The notes beneath the pieces were generated by a model. The model did no database searches and was not told the origin of the DNA. It saw only the letters and a list, made by a program, of their open reading frames with translations. Shown in pieces: positions 50,501 through 64,000 of a stretch of DNA of 64,000 nucleotides; position 1 is the stretch's first letter, and the number at the start of each line of letters is the position of its first letter. A program made the translations under genes and the position numbers. Source of the DNA: Chaetorhynchus papuensis (Eukaryota; Chordata; Aves; Passeriformes; Rhipiduridae). The stretch is taken from NCBI GenBank assembly GCA_013396525.1, contig VWYX01000407.1, forward strand, positions 176,158 to 240,157, given 5' to 3'.

Positions 50501-53500
50501 TGCCTGGCACCTCAGTAAAAGTAGATACTAGAGGAAAAGACAAAGCAATAAGCCATGATCTTATGTTTGATATTTAACTGTAGTGAAGTCAACTAAACAG
50601 GAAGTTGCTACAGAAACTTGTACCACTTCCGTGGAAAGAGAAGTGTATCAAAACACGTACATGGAAGCAAAATCTATCAGCAGACCAGACTGTGAAACTG
50701 CTACTTACTCTAACTGCAGATAGTTTAAAATTACAGGTTTTAAAGCTATCATTTGGAAATAAAGCAAAGACTACTATCATTGTTTAGCATCAAAGAGTTT
50801 TATAGGATTGACATGCCATCAGCGAGTGAAGCATGCTTGCTTTAAAGCATATCAAATATAATGCAAAACAGTCTACAATTTGGAGGGGTGGGCGAGTGGG
50901 CAGGGGTTCAGAAACAAAAAGCACATGAAACCACATTAGGCAGCTCGCTATGTTATGTTTGAAATACAAATGCAGGTGTCAAGAACTGTATTTCTTATAA
51001 GAAAGTAAAATTTCACTGTAGAACAAGAAAAATACAGTTTCTTCTAGAAACCCAAAATTAAAATGGGCCCAACCAGAGTCAGATCAGATTTTGGGGTAAA
51101 AATCCAGACTACAAATAACAGGAAAAGTTTTCTCCTTTGGACAGTCCAGACTATGAGATATTCAAAAGCATTACTGAAATGGAAAGAGCTAGAATATGTC
51201 TGGAATTACATGATGGACAGATTAACTGTTACCCCATTTTCCTCTGCATACACCGAATACTTTCCATCAGGGAATAGCGCTTCCAGACTAAAATGTTATC
51301 CTTGGTACATTTACAATCACCAATAGGAGCTGTGGTTCTGTGATGACAATTTGAAACCAAAACACAAACAGGTTTACTAGTTGCTGTAAGGGATTGTAAC
51401 TTTCAGAAAGAACCTGTGAGAAAAGAGCTATAAAAAAATCTTAGAATATGAGTGCACAATGCTTTATGAATATATATTGCTCTGTTCATTTTCATACTGA
51501 CAGTGAAAGCGAAATACAGAAGATATGCTTGTAGTAAAAAATTACTGCTTTAATTACGTTCATCTTTTTCGATAATGGCATTTGCATGACTTTCCATGAC
51601 AATTGCATTCAAGTTTGCAAGGATAGACCTGGGAAAACTGAGAAACATTGGCAGACAACCATGGCTACACGACTCAATTAATGACAAAACTCAGTAATTA
51701 ATTCAGATTTTATCTCTGCTGAATTCGAAATTCTCTGAAATGAAACACTGTTTTTCTCAACCAAAACAACAGTAAATGTAAAGTATTAAGTTTCTAAATT
51801 ATGATCACTTTCTAAAGTAAGGATTAGGATTATGTGGATTCCTGTTTGCATTCTCCTTGTGCTCTAGATAATAAGTAGATTTTTTTAAAATTTCAACTCC
51901 AGATTATGAGATTCCCCTCTCAAACTGCATGATTTCTAAGTAGCACCATCAAGAATATTAAAGGTACTACCTGAGCATTTCTCTATTTAAATTGCCTTGA
52001 AAAATACCTTGAGAAAGGAAAGAATTAATCAGAATTCAGTTTAACCTTCATTATCAATGAGGGGGAAAAAAGTAAGTTGGCCGCAAGTGCCTGATATTGA
52101 GAAGCTATTAGTTGCACATCAGCAGAGGACACATTTGTCTGCTCTTCTGGGACTGGGGAAGGGAATCAGTATTAAATCTTTTTAGTCTGGAAAGTTGATT
52201 TTTCTGAAAAGGCCTCTGATATCTGCATATCCCATTATTCTCCTACTACATCTAAAGACCCACACTAACAGTGATGTTAGACATTAATAGCACACAACAC
52301 AAACATCTGCTCTACATGGCGGGGCAGCAGTTCAGAATGAAGTCTCCCACTGTGGTGCCCTTTGCAACAAACCATTCCCCCCCTGCAGGAAAGCAAGCCT
52401 TGGTAGCAAACAGGGTAGGACTTTTAGTGGCAGGATTGCACTGTTGGTGGCAGGTGATGTTCTCCTGGTTGTCAGGCACTCAGTGCTTGCAGCTGCACCA
52501 GGTGCTGCCCCATTAACTTGCTGGCGAGAAAAGGAGGAAGGAAAAACTCAAATATAACCTCAGGATACATCTGCAGTTTTAACCAGAGATTGTAAAAAAA
52601 CTACTACTGCCTTAGTATTGGACTTCTGTTTTGAACCCAAAGTCATTTTATGTAACCTCTACATCAATTTGAGGCACATTTTAGCTGAGTATAAACTACT
52701 GCAGTACAAGAAGCCCTGACAAGGGCAAAGGTTAGCATTCTTCTGCCTGCTTTAATTAAAAAGATAACTTGCAATGAGATGACTAAGTAAATACCGGAGA
52801 CAGCAGGATAAAATCACTGTAGTAGAAGGACATCTTGGAGAATTCTTTTAAATGTTTTCAAAGTTGCTTGGATTTATTATTCCAAGATTTTTTCCAAGAA
52901 CTCTCCAAGCTATTCACAATAAGAATTGGTGAACATGGTGGGAGATGGTAAGCATCCAGATGAATGACAAACAATAAATATTTCCTCCCTTTAAAAAAAA
53001 GGTTTAGGAGCAATGAAGATACTGTAGACCAGCCATATGAACTTAAAGTCAAAAAAATAGAGATGTAAATACTTAAACAAGGTAAGGCCTTTAGAGAAGA
53101 AAATAAAACAAGTAAAAGTAGTTTTATCATGCTAGATAAGTCTAGTTTCCTTCTATGAAACAAGTAACATATATTTAAAAAGTGGATAAACAACTGAAGT
53201 CTCCTCTGTATCTTAGTAAGCTTTTGATGTGGTCATGTCTGAGACCTAATCAAAAGTCAGTCATGTCCTTCATGAGGCCATTAAAAGGGACATGCATAAC
53301 AGATTGGAAATACACACTCACTCTCTTCCTTTAGCACACTTAAGTGTAATGACTCATGACAGACAGGTCTGAAGAGGTCTGTTCTACATCCAACATCAAA
53401 TTCTATTTTCATTAGTGACATAACAGGTTTAAAGCACATAGGAGAACAGAACAAGACAAAAATGGAAAAGGACCTGAGCTGAAGTGTCTTGAAAAAAGTT

Positions 53501-55744
53501 TAAAAAACCCCACAAATTACTACATCTCTTTTAAATTGTAAATGTAATGAACTTTTAGTCTTGTAACAATAATTCAGTACAATTGGCTGGGTGAAAGCCC
53601 TTAAGGGTCATAAGTTATAATGGATCCCAAGATAACCCTAAGTAAAGCATCATGACTGAAAAGTCAATCAGCCTGACAACGCACAAAAGGTGAAATACAA
53701 CCTGGAGGACACCTAAGTTAGTCTTTCCTTTTTACCAGCCATTAACAAAGCTATCAGAACAGTAACATACAGTTTGAGGTGTCACATCTCAAATCAGAGG
53801 AGTAGTTCGAGAGAGTTTAACACGGTGGAGCAAGAATGTTGAAAGGATTTCAGGGAAACAATCTGTGAGAAAGGAGAATATACATCTTGGCCTGAAAAAG
53901 AAAGAAAGGAAGTCTTCAATACATCTCTGCTAGAGAATGCAAATTATGTCTATTCCAGCCTGGAATACAAATAAAGAGAAACCCAAGTTTAAACTGGAAC
54001 AAGGGACATTTAGGTGAGCTAAGAAAACCCACCAGCTGAATAGTTAAACAGTGCCATAGCTTTTCCAAGAGTGTTGTTTTAATATCATATTTGGGGCTAG
54101 CTAAAGCAATTAGGCAAACATTAGCTCAGAACAAGTTTGCTTTCTATTTCAGTAAAAACAGATTGCAGACTTCATCTTAAGAGCTCATTTTACTGAAGGT
54201 TACAGCCTTGGCAAAACATTTTGTTACTGCTTTGGAGCCACAAGGTCATTGAGCACAGCATAAGGCTCTCTCAGGCCTAAATCCCAAGTACTTTTTTTTT
54301 TTTTTTCTAATGAGCTCCATTTTCTGCACAACCCAGAGTTAAACAATCACAATCTTTAATTCACCTATGGACATATATTTCTGCTTGGTTTTACTCACAA
54401 ATGCCTGTTCATAGTCAGCATTCCCAAATCAATGAATTTTTAAAATAAATTAAAGAATAAAATAATTTGATAAAAAAAGAACTATAAGCATTAACCTTCA
54501 ACCCAAAAAGTCTAGAACACACTCATAACAGTAAAAGTAGCTGCTACAAAAGCAGTATGCAAAAGGCATACCATAGAGACAAATTTCAAAGTAGTTACAA
54601 AAAGTAAAAAGTCAAACAACTGTAAACTTTAATGCTGTTTTACAAAATGAAATAACAGAATTGAAGAAAAAAAGGAAAGTATTCTTCCTGACTTGTTCAG
54701 ATTGCATACTTTGGGTGTTTATATCCTTTTGCACTTTTTCACAACATACTCCTACACCCAAAATCCCTTCTGCATATTCCAACAATCCATTAGAAACAAA
54801 TAGGACAAATGTACAAACTTGCAGCTTTGTCTGTTTCATTTGAGAGACAAATGAATTCTTTCTGATAGTACTTTCCTACCAGGATGTCTATGAGAAAGTC
54901 TTGGTTTGACTTGATTTTAATCAAGGGTTTTGCCTTGATTAAATAAAATTTTCTCAATTTTATGTTCTGTGTTAAAATTTGGAGTTTTAATATTGCCAGA
55001 AAATTTTCTCAGAAATTTTGTCCCCAGCAATTCTAGTGATAACTTAATGACATTAAAGTTATCTTGAGCACTGCAGAAGTGGAAACTCATGAAACAATTC
55101 AAGAAGAAAGGGTGTTAGCAAATGCATATTTTAGCCTCTCTTTACCAAAGTGCTTAAAGGCCTCTGTATGCCAAGCCAGAAGATGAGATTTAGCATAAAA
55201 GTCTGATGATGTTCCATTCGTACCACGAAGAATCTTATAAGAGCAGAAATACCCACAAGCCAGAAGCTCATGATGTCCCCTACAAATAGAACACTGTAAT
55301 TTCTAAAGCAGAGCAATTTAAGTCAAAACTTTTAGGAATGAGATATGAAGTAAAGATTTCAATTCCCAATCAGCGTGTATGTTTTTTAACAAGAGAGTGA
55401 CTACAAAAATATGGACTTTTAATAAAGAAGAAAAAAAGAACGAAAAGCAAGCAGACAGCTGCTAAAAGAGGAATGATATACTTTGGAAGTAGAAGATTGA
55501 ATAAATACTTTGGATTTCAACCTATGTATCTATTTCAAACTTTGCAGCAACTTTAGGTACAGAAAAACATTGTGCATATCAGTGTAATATTTAGAATATT
55601 TTAAACTAATTTACACATCTCTGTGACTTTATACAATTTTCAAAGCACAATCTGTTTCATGTAGGTCACAAGCAATCTGACACATGCAATCCTGTATTAA
55701 AATCTATATTAAAATAATGACTGCTGCCCATCCATTGACATAAA
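47547..55744. other. Unique AT-rich DNA, no gene supported
   Basis: About 8.2 kb with no clear repeat family. Seen: a T/G-rich tract at about 49524-49580, a 15-T run at 54292-54306, a small GC-rich patch at about 48850-49010, and a GC-richer patch at about 52320-52520. Phrases at 48080-48200 vaguely resemble a CR1 or LTR-derived 3' UTR but do not align well enough to call. Confidence 0.5.
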
Positions 55745-56167
55745 GGAACTGGGCTGGATGAACATGCCCAAAGAGTCGTGGGGAATGGAATTAAATCCAG
55801 TTGCCTACCAGTCAAAAGTGGTTTTACACATGGTTTGGTATTGGGGCCAGTCCATAGTCTGGATGCGGGGATTAAGGGCACCCTCTGTGTGTCTGCAGAT
55901 GACTCTAAGTTGGGTATTATCCTCACGTTGCACCAGGGGAGGTTTAGATTGGATGATAGAAAGACAAATTTCACTAAAAGGGCTGGTGAAACACTGGAAC
56001 AGGTTGCCAAGGGAAGAGGTGAAGTCACCACCCCTGCATGTATTTAAAAGATGTTTAGATGTGGCGTTTAGGAGCATGATTTCATGATGGACTTGGCAGT
56101 GTTGGGAAAATGTTTGGCCTCAATGATCCTAGAGGTCTTTTCCAATCTAAATGGTTCTATGATTCTG
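55745..56167 (+). mobile_element. CR1 LINE fragment with internal deletion
   Basis: The left half (55745-55920) is reverse transcriptase sequence around the catalytic box. It has GTGGGGAATGGAATTAAATCC, a GGGGCCAGTCCATAGTCTGG stretch, and the codons for S-A-D-D-S-K-L-G at about 55892-55915, so the two catalytic aspartates are still written. At about 55920-55930 it jumps directly to the 3' UTR (TTGCACCAGGGGAGGTTTAGA). From there it continues through CACTGGAACAGGTTGCCAAG to the end GGTTCTATGATTCTGC. The intervening several hundred bases (rest of ORF2 and early 3' UTR) are missing. The frames are also broken, so no enzyme can be made. Confidence 0.88.
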
Positions 56168-59100
56168 CATCTCATAGCTGTAGCAACCTTCCTCACAGCA
56201 CCAAATGAGAAATGTCATCTGTCATCCAGAGTGACAAACCATTCTTTAAACATATTTATTATTAATAAATAACATTGTACACATTTTTCAAAGCCTGGCC
56301 ACTCTATATATCTTACTCAGTTGAGTTCACACTTCTTTATCAATTACCCTTGTACTAGGCATTGCATGACAAGTGGAAGATGAATGGAAGCAGCAAAGCC
56401 AAATTCTATAAGCTAGACACAGCACAATGCCTTGATGAATACATAAGATAAAGACATTATTTACTTTTGAAGTTAACAGTAATATTAGAATAAAACAGCA
56501 GAATAGCCATGTGCTCTGAACCAGATGTGGTATGCTTCTAGAGCACAGTGGGTTGCTTTCAGGAATAATTCATATTCATTGCTGATTTCAATGCTGTTAC
56601 AGGGCTGTATTGCTACAGGATGTACTTGAAGTGAAGCCTTCATAATCTCAGAATGAAGTTTTTAAAAAAGCACTGGCTTTTTCAGAATTAAATTATGTCA
56701 TGAACTGAAAGTTCACTCCTAGGAGATGACAGTACTCTACAACATTGGAAGGACATTAAATGACACTTTAGGAACACCACTCTCTACAGGAACACTCTGT
56801 GATTTCTTTTTTTAATCTTATTAAAAACTTATGCATTCTGTGAGTCAAACTGGGATCTTAGAACACAATTTTTTTTTGTATGTTGTTACATAGTGCCACG
56901 GAAACTATGTACAAGCATGTTAATCAAGGCAGCTTTCACTGTGTCCAAGTCATGCACTCTGAATGCTTTCTACTATAAAATGTTCAGTATTCCAAAACAT
57001 GGGTTTATCCACCTTGGAAGCCAAGGCTGAGCCAAAATATTGCTTCCTGACTTTAAGTACACACTTGTTTATCTGGATTTTTCTGCAATCCTAAATTCTT
57101 TGTCTCAGTGAACTACAACAAGAGAAACAAATGTATTTAAGACTAAGAAAAGCAACCAAAAATCAACATTATTTGCTCTTTTCTTTCATCACTTTAGTCA
57201 CAAGGAACAATGCCTTGATAATAACTAATATCCCTATGCACTCTATAGTCTTAAATTATTTCTGTACCTACTATACAAAATGTTGTGGTGTGAATGAGGT
57301 TACTGATGAAGCAACAGCATCTTAAAGCAAAAGAAGTCCTGAAAATCTTCTGTAAGGTTTTCCCAGATGGAATATAGTGAGCATGTCAGAATCCAATGTT
57401 CATAAGTTAGAATAAGGGAAATAAAGAGAACTACTGATCTGTTCACAAAATTAACCCACATCTATATACACACATGCATCTATAACCCACAAACCTCAGT
57501 GGAAACACTGTCAGGCACAAATGATAATGTGAATTTGGGGGTTGATAGGACGAAGTATTCTTTTGAGGATGCACATAGGGTGAAAATAATGGGGGTGGGG
57601 AAGTGGAGGAAAAGGGAGGAGGTGGCAGAGATGAAGTCCAGATATAACTGAGTGTAGAGAAAGTATGAAAAATAGCAAAAAAATTTCTCTGACGAGTTAT
57701 CTGTTGTTATTTCACAATTACCATACTTAGAAATGAGCTTAAAATATTTCCCACCTGTTTCAAACAGGCTCTTGAAGCCTCTCCAGTTGTTTAGAGATTA
57801 CCCAGGATGGCAAAACGTTGAGGTAAATGCAAAATTAGAGGGAAGGCATATTTCTTTGGTACAGTAAGGTCCAGCTGATCTTCAACAGGCTGGCTTCCAC
57901 CCAACTGGTCTCCATTTCCACCCAGAATATGACACTGGGATAGCCTGGATCTCCTACCTGGCTCTCTATACTATACAACTGCTTCCAGTACTTCCATCAG
58001 CATCTTCTAGCACTCTCCCATCACTCAGTGCTGTTGAGTAGAAACTTCAGATTTAAGACTCTGAATTCACGATTTTTAATAACACTGCAATGTGGGGAGT
58101 TTTTCTAACTATTCCACAGATGAGCCTGATAAAGTTACATTTTCATCCAATGGAAAACTCTTCTTTCTTTCATTCCCAGCCTTTGCCTTTACAGTAAAAT
58201 TCAGAAAACTAATCAAAGTACTGAAAAATCAGTATTAAGCTGTTAGGCTGGAGATTAAAAAAAAAAAAATACATCAAGATAGTAAGAAAATGAAACTAAT
58301 TTAAACAAAGCCCCAGCACAGTGTTTCTCTCCAGTGTTTCAACAGAGCTCACTTTTCTATAGTTTAAATGGATCATCACAGTTGCAAGATACCAAGTTGT
58401 AAGAGAAAGACAGAAACACAGTGATTGCTGAGCATCAGTATTACCTCGAGAAGCTCCTTTAGGATGATCAACCAAACAAGCACATGGTCATTCACGTGAA
58501 AAATCAAGAGCAAATGTTACTAACATGCTTTGTAGTTCCAATTTCCTTACTACAAGCTCTCAAAAACTTGTAACACTATTCAGAATTTTGAGGAAGTTTG
58601 ATATATAAGTGACTCTTAAAGCATATTTCTCACTTGTTGTTCCAGACAACAGCCCCATACTTGCTGATACAGATAGACATATTGCATTTTCTGAAACATT
58701 TAACCTTTAATACAAAATATTCACAAATAGCCTCCAAAATGGTTGTTAAAGCCTAATTTAACAGGAGAAAGAAAAAACATAGTGATCTTGTTCTGAATTA
58801 CTGTTAAATGCAAATTTTCATCGTGCTTCCATCTTCTCACAAATTGTAGCCCACAAGTGATGAAAGTACAAGGTTTTATAGCAGTATTTTTAACTTAAGA
58901 TTAAGCAACAGTTGAGCAAAAAAGATGGGCAGTGTTGGTTTAACAAACAAACAGAAATGACTGAAAATTCAGTTCATTTCAACACTATGCAAATCTTCTT
59001 TGTAAACCCCACACTGTTTCCACTGGAGACACTTGGAAACATTGATTTCTTGAGCACAAGACACACTGTGCCCATATAAAAAGCATTTATAATAGTATTC

Positions 59101-62100
59101 TTATTCTCCAGAAGAAAATCTGAAGTACTTTTCTGTAAATTCAGATGCAAGGTAGTAAATATCACTCTTGTCTCAGAGTAATGCATGCAGTTCTCGCTTC
59201 TCAAAATAATCACTACCTTTTGAACAATCCTAGAAAAACCTTCTGCAATGGGGTTCATGTCACTCAGATGGTGTGGCCAATGTTACAAAACTTTGTCCTG
59301 TACCATGTATACCTTGTGCAAGCCATGACAGCCTGCTTGGCTAACCTGAGCATCCACTGCCATGCTTATTCCAGCCTCTTCAATTGTTTTGACAGAACAG
59401 ATCTGCCAGATGGAAAGGGAAGCTAGGTTAAGGTAGAGGCACAACTGTAGACAGAGAGTCCTAGACCTAAACATCATCATCATGCACAAATCTTACTACA
59501 GTGACAAAACCAACAGATTTCAGAGGACAGTCTGCACATTTAGGTGGAAATTTGAATCTGTTTATACAAATATTTCACTGTTATGACTACTTATTTTGAC
59601 TTACTCTTTTCAGACAAAGTACAAGCTGTCTCTTCCACTTATGTTCAGTGCATTCAGTATTCATGCCTCTTTACCATTCCAAAGTGATACACACTGAGTA
59701 ATAATTTGCTACATAATACTGCCTTTCAAAGTTCACTGTACTGTACAAAGTGTAAGAACAGCATGCACCTTTTTCTATGTGAATTTCCATCTTAAGCAAA
59801 CAAACCCTTTACCGCATTCATTTTACAGAAAAATTAATATAGTTACAGGCTGCATGAGAGACAGTCGAATATTAAAGCATTACTGTTCCTTAACTTCCAT
59901 GTATGATAAGAAAATTTCCATGGTGCCAGGAAAATCCCCTTTGCAATATTATAGCTAAACATTAAATTTAACACTTTTATCATTTTATAGTCATTTAAGC
60001 AACAATAAATCATACAAATATATGTACCTATTACATATGGAAGGAAGGCACAGTCACACGTGCTACAGAGCTTCACCTATGCACTACAAATCCTCTCATT
60101 TTGCTGGATGCTCAGATGGCTTGATTTTCTATTTGGTGTCCCAGTAAGCCTGAAAAAAAGTTCATAAATATAACCAAACTCAATTTTGAGGAGGATAAAA
60201 ACCTCCTGTATTGCCAAGGGAGAACTTAACTCACTGGTGTTTGCTCAAAATGCTGAAATAGCTCAGGTCTCATAGCTAGAGTTTGTGAAGGACATAGCCA
60301 AATTATTTCTGCCCAGCTTCACATTTCATGAGAGCCCTGTTTTATAGTCCCAATTTAAACATGATTATACTTGGTGTTTGGCTGGATGTACCACACTGAA
60401 AATTGAGTTTTGATTTAGCACAATCATTTTAACTAAACACAACCTGTGGTTCAGGCACAGATGGATTAAGTGTGATACCTCATCAGCTAGTAATGCAATG
60501 TTAAGACTAAATTTAACATTCAAAGCTGATACTTTAAATGCATTTATTTCTCCTTGCACAGAAAATCATATACACAGATACATTTGAATTTTTCTTGCCA
60601 TCACAACCAATCCTGATCTTCAGCAGAAAAGCAAGAAACTAATTCAGGAAAGATTACCATCTGTAATCAGCAGATATAATATATGTTCTTCTGCTGTCAG
60701 CTAGAAAGAAAAATATAAATTCAATAATTTGTACTAAAAAGTGGAAGACTATCTTCTAAATTGCCAATTGTCAATCATTTTTTAATGATCCTACTTGATG
60801 TTTTGTTTTGGCTAGGTTTTTTTTTTTTTTAATGCTTATAGCTCCTTAGAAGAACCACATTCCTTTTGTCATATTGTCATAAATATTGCATAAATACTTA
60901 AAATTATACTACTTTGCCCTGCTAAAGGGAAATGCCAAGAGTTATAAGTGTGTTTACTGAGGCTGCAAACTACAGTAAGCATCCTACCACCCTAAGCAGA
61001 TATTATAAGCACAGAAATGATTCAGCATCAGGAGAAATCCAGTTGCTAGCTTCAAGATTAAGGTTTCCTAGAGTTTGCATTGAAGAGCCCCAGTAATGAG
61101 CCAGTCTTACGAGGCTTATGGTGACCTTGCACTGAACAAAGCAAGTCACATCCTTGTCCTAAGGATCTCACAATCTGCATTTTATACTCATTCATACTGT
61201 GTTAAAAATATAGCTGTCAAAAATTCACAGTTAGCATTGCTGTTTTTTAATAAGTTCTTAATTTCCTCCCCCCCACCCTAGAATTCAACCAGAATCTCAC
61301 AAAAGAGAGTGGAGGCTCTCTACATTGACAAGCAATTATTGTGAGTAAACCACAATTTTGAAAGGTAAAGGGATTGAAGTTCCAGGTTCCCTGTTTCACA
61401 AAGATAAGTTTTAGGAGGGTTTGCTTCAAGATACGGTTAAAAGTAAAGTATGGAATCTTGAATAAGCAAATGCATTCAAACATCTTCAACCCTCCACGTG
61501 ACCATAGCTATAATTAATCTTGCTACATTCAGAATTAATTTCCTATGTTCTGTGTGTCTATTAAAGCTTGTCTTTAGTTTTATATATTATACTTGCCTCA
61601 GTCTCTAAGTGGGTAGATTTATTACACTTACTTGTTGAAAGACTTTCATTGTTCATGCTGCAGTTTGATTCATCCTCAAGTTTTTAAAGGTCACCTGCAA
61701 ACCCACAAACAGCTTGACAAACAACCAACCTTTGTAGATGAATATCAGATTTATGTGATATTATATCATTGTCATACTCTTGTAATTTGCAACAATCTAG
61801 CTCATGACGTGTCATTTAGAGATATGCAGGTCCTGAATTATGCATGGTTCCACACTAATAAATTGTTCAGAACTATCCTCATTTCTTGGATACCTGTTCT
61901 CGTTTAAATAATTTCAATTTCAAGTAAGCACTGGCGAATTCAAACTGATAACCAAGATCACATCTGAATTTGAGTTTTTATTTCTCCATTACATGATCTC
62001 TAATAAAGTAGTTAATCAAAAGGTATTCAAATGAAGTTATCTATATATTGACCATATAGCATAAGTTCGTTATATATTGATCACGTTTTATTTATATCTG

Positions 62101-64000
62101 GAAGAAATAAGAGTGCAGCATTATTGCAGCATTATAGTGGAGATAATTTTCTTTTACATGTGTATACACACACATACACACCAGCCAAGACCTATTTAGC
62201 ATAAGTTTTGGGCTCTTCATACAACTGGAGATTAGCAGGTCACATGAAGAAAACCTGGCAACAGCAATCAATGAGAATTTTCGGCTTACATTTGATAAAA
62301 ACTGAAGTTAACTTAGGAAGAAAGATATGTTACAATGGTAAAAAAGTTGGGCCCATGCCAGGTCTACATCTCCCGTCCATTCATTCTATATTTGCAAGCT
62401 TTTTCAATAGCAAAACAACATTCTTTCATTTATGTGTTTAGACTGAGAAAAAGAAACACAAAACAAGATTTTACTTCTTTGATATATGAAGCAAGAGAGT
62501 GAGAGTCAGAGACTACATATATATGTGCTTGCTGGAAAAAGCCCAGCTAAGAGTACAAAGAAGTTACTCATCCAAAGATACCTTCATGCCTTCAATGAGC
62601 ATGGAATCATTTGACTAATATTTAGGATATATACAATTAATACTTTGTTCATTGTATTCATTGTTCTACTTTCTTTTTCTTTTCTTAATGTAAGGCCTTG
62701 CATCTGTACAGTGATTAGTATTTCTCATAGAGCTTGCTTTTGTTTTCAGATGTCACTTGACCAGTTTCTCAGAATTGCTGAATGGATTATTGATCTCACT
62801 TACCGTACGCTTGTGGTTGACATTGATCACTGCAGAATCCTTTGAAAGTGCTGTATTTCTTCAGTATAAAATTGATATCTTTAGACATTGCAGTATCAAA
62901 AAACCAAACAAACAAAAAGCTTGAAATACCTGCAAAGGTTCTACCAGCAACATCATTGGAAAAGCTTTTGGGAATCACTTAACACAAGTAAATGCTCTTA
63001 ACAGCCCTGAACTGTGGCCAGCGAAGATTTTAAACACTAAAATAAGCCACAGTGACAAACACATGAAAATAAATGACACCTTTTCAATCAAACTTCACAT
63101 TACCTTTATATGAAGAAATTAACTGCTTCCAAAAGAAACATGACTATGGAATTTCCTTGAAGGTTCATTAAAAGCATTGTACACAGCATTGATTTGAGGT
63201 TTATAAGCACTAGCAAACACTCTATCCCACACCCAAAAGCTCGCCTGTTACAAAAGGAGAGGGGATGGAGAAAGGAATACAATGCATTGATACTATTGTA
63301 GTGCATATGCTATCACATGCTCTCATTTATGGGGAAGCTTATTTTGTGGAGAGAAATTGATTTCCAACCCACGCTTGGTTTTCTTAGGAGCATAGAGATG
63401 GCTTGAATTTATAAATTTACTAATGCATGTTATCTTATGCCTCCCCTTTACATTGTATGTTTTAATCCTATTCATTGTGAAGTAATACTGGGATGTATTT
63501 TCTATGCATGATAACTGCATAGTAGCTTTTACGGAAAGCAGAAACTTGTTCTCATTTGCACTAGGAATATTTCATAGCATAAAAGGTAATCCTAAAGTTC
63601 TTTAATTTCATCCACAGCAAGCATAACATTCCAAAATATATTATGTTTTTTCTGGGAAATACTTGGTGCTCTAACATTTTTTATCCCAGTGTTCCACATT
63701 GCTTCAGTTCATAATGATTTTAAAAAAATAAATAAATAACAGTTCCATGGGGCTTTGACTTGTCAGTTTCTTAAATGTCAGAAAGACAACTTACTCAACA
63801 TGACCAAGCTAGCTTTTGTCACAATCACAGACAAAGATCAGAGGCACACCCAACCAGTGGTTTAGCTGTTAGGTGGTGCCTTTGATACATAGTAACAAGA
63901 TACTACATTTCAGCTGGAACTTCTAAAAGATGTCTGTCACTCGTCTTCAGTTTTCTTTTGCCATAGATCTCAAGCACAGAAGAGCTGACTGTCAAAAACA
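56168..64000. other. Unique AT-rich DNA to the window end, no gene supported
   Basis: About 7.8 kb with no recognised interspersed repeat. Homopolymer runs: 13 A at 58257-58269 and 14 T at 60817-60830. A short imperfect duplication containing TATATATTGA occurs at about 62041-62085. Open frames are short and overlap on both strands. None carries a domain I recognise. Confidence 0.55.

Noticed and set aside
61560..61690. Minus-strand interval with good acceptor (TTTGCAG) and donor (CAAGTAAGTG)
   Set aside because: All three frames are stopped inside the would-be exon, so it could only be non-coding, with no further support.

Overview
The window looks like vertebrate nuclear DNA, almost certainly from a bird. 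It is AT-rich and CpG-poor with no compact ORFs. Its recognisable interspersed repeats are nearly all chicken repeat 1 (CR1) LINE fragments, identified by their 3' ends of repeated ATTCTATG / ATTCTGTG octamers. There is also one decayed ERVL-type solo LTR of a kind familiar from bird genomes. I see no mammalian Alu, L1 or B elements, no bacterial-style gene packing, and no tRNA, rRNA or CRISPR. The assignment to birds rests on repeat recognition and not on any gene.

Layout: 1-19.2 kb is unique AT-rich sequence with one short CR1 tail (4.69-4.80 kb) and a poly-A tract near 11.16 kb. A 1.1 kb plus-strand CR1 (19.25-20.35 kb) carries a broken end of the reverse transcriptase ORF. A minus-strand CR1 3' end follows (21.47-21.80 kb), and just beyond it in the same orientation lies a remnant of the CR1 ORF1 esterase region (21.95-22.80 kb). 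The stretch 22.8-36.6 kb is mostly unique sequence. It holds the best candidate for host coding sequence: a minus-strand terminal exon with its stop codon, 3' UTR and poly-A signal (28.03-28.69 kb). Four more CR1 pieces lie at 36.8-44.4 kb, together with the solo LTR (42.55-42.95 kb). A CAA-rich tract and a compound ATTT/ATCT microsatellite lie at 46.4-47.5 kb. An internally deleted CR1 lies at 55.75-56.17 kb. The remainder to 64 kb is unique and featureless to my eye.

The window reads as intron or intergenic DNA in a gene-poor region. Apart from the candidate terminal exon and a few weak exon-like spots (listed as findings), no host gene can be supported. All transposon coding parts seen here are truncated and carry stops, frameshifts or lost catalytic residues, so none should be active. 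I found no sign of a novel multi-gene system. The best leads are the candidate exon and the CR1 ORF1 remnant.
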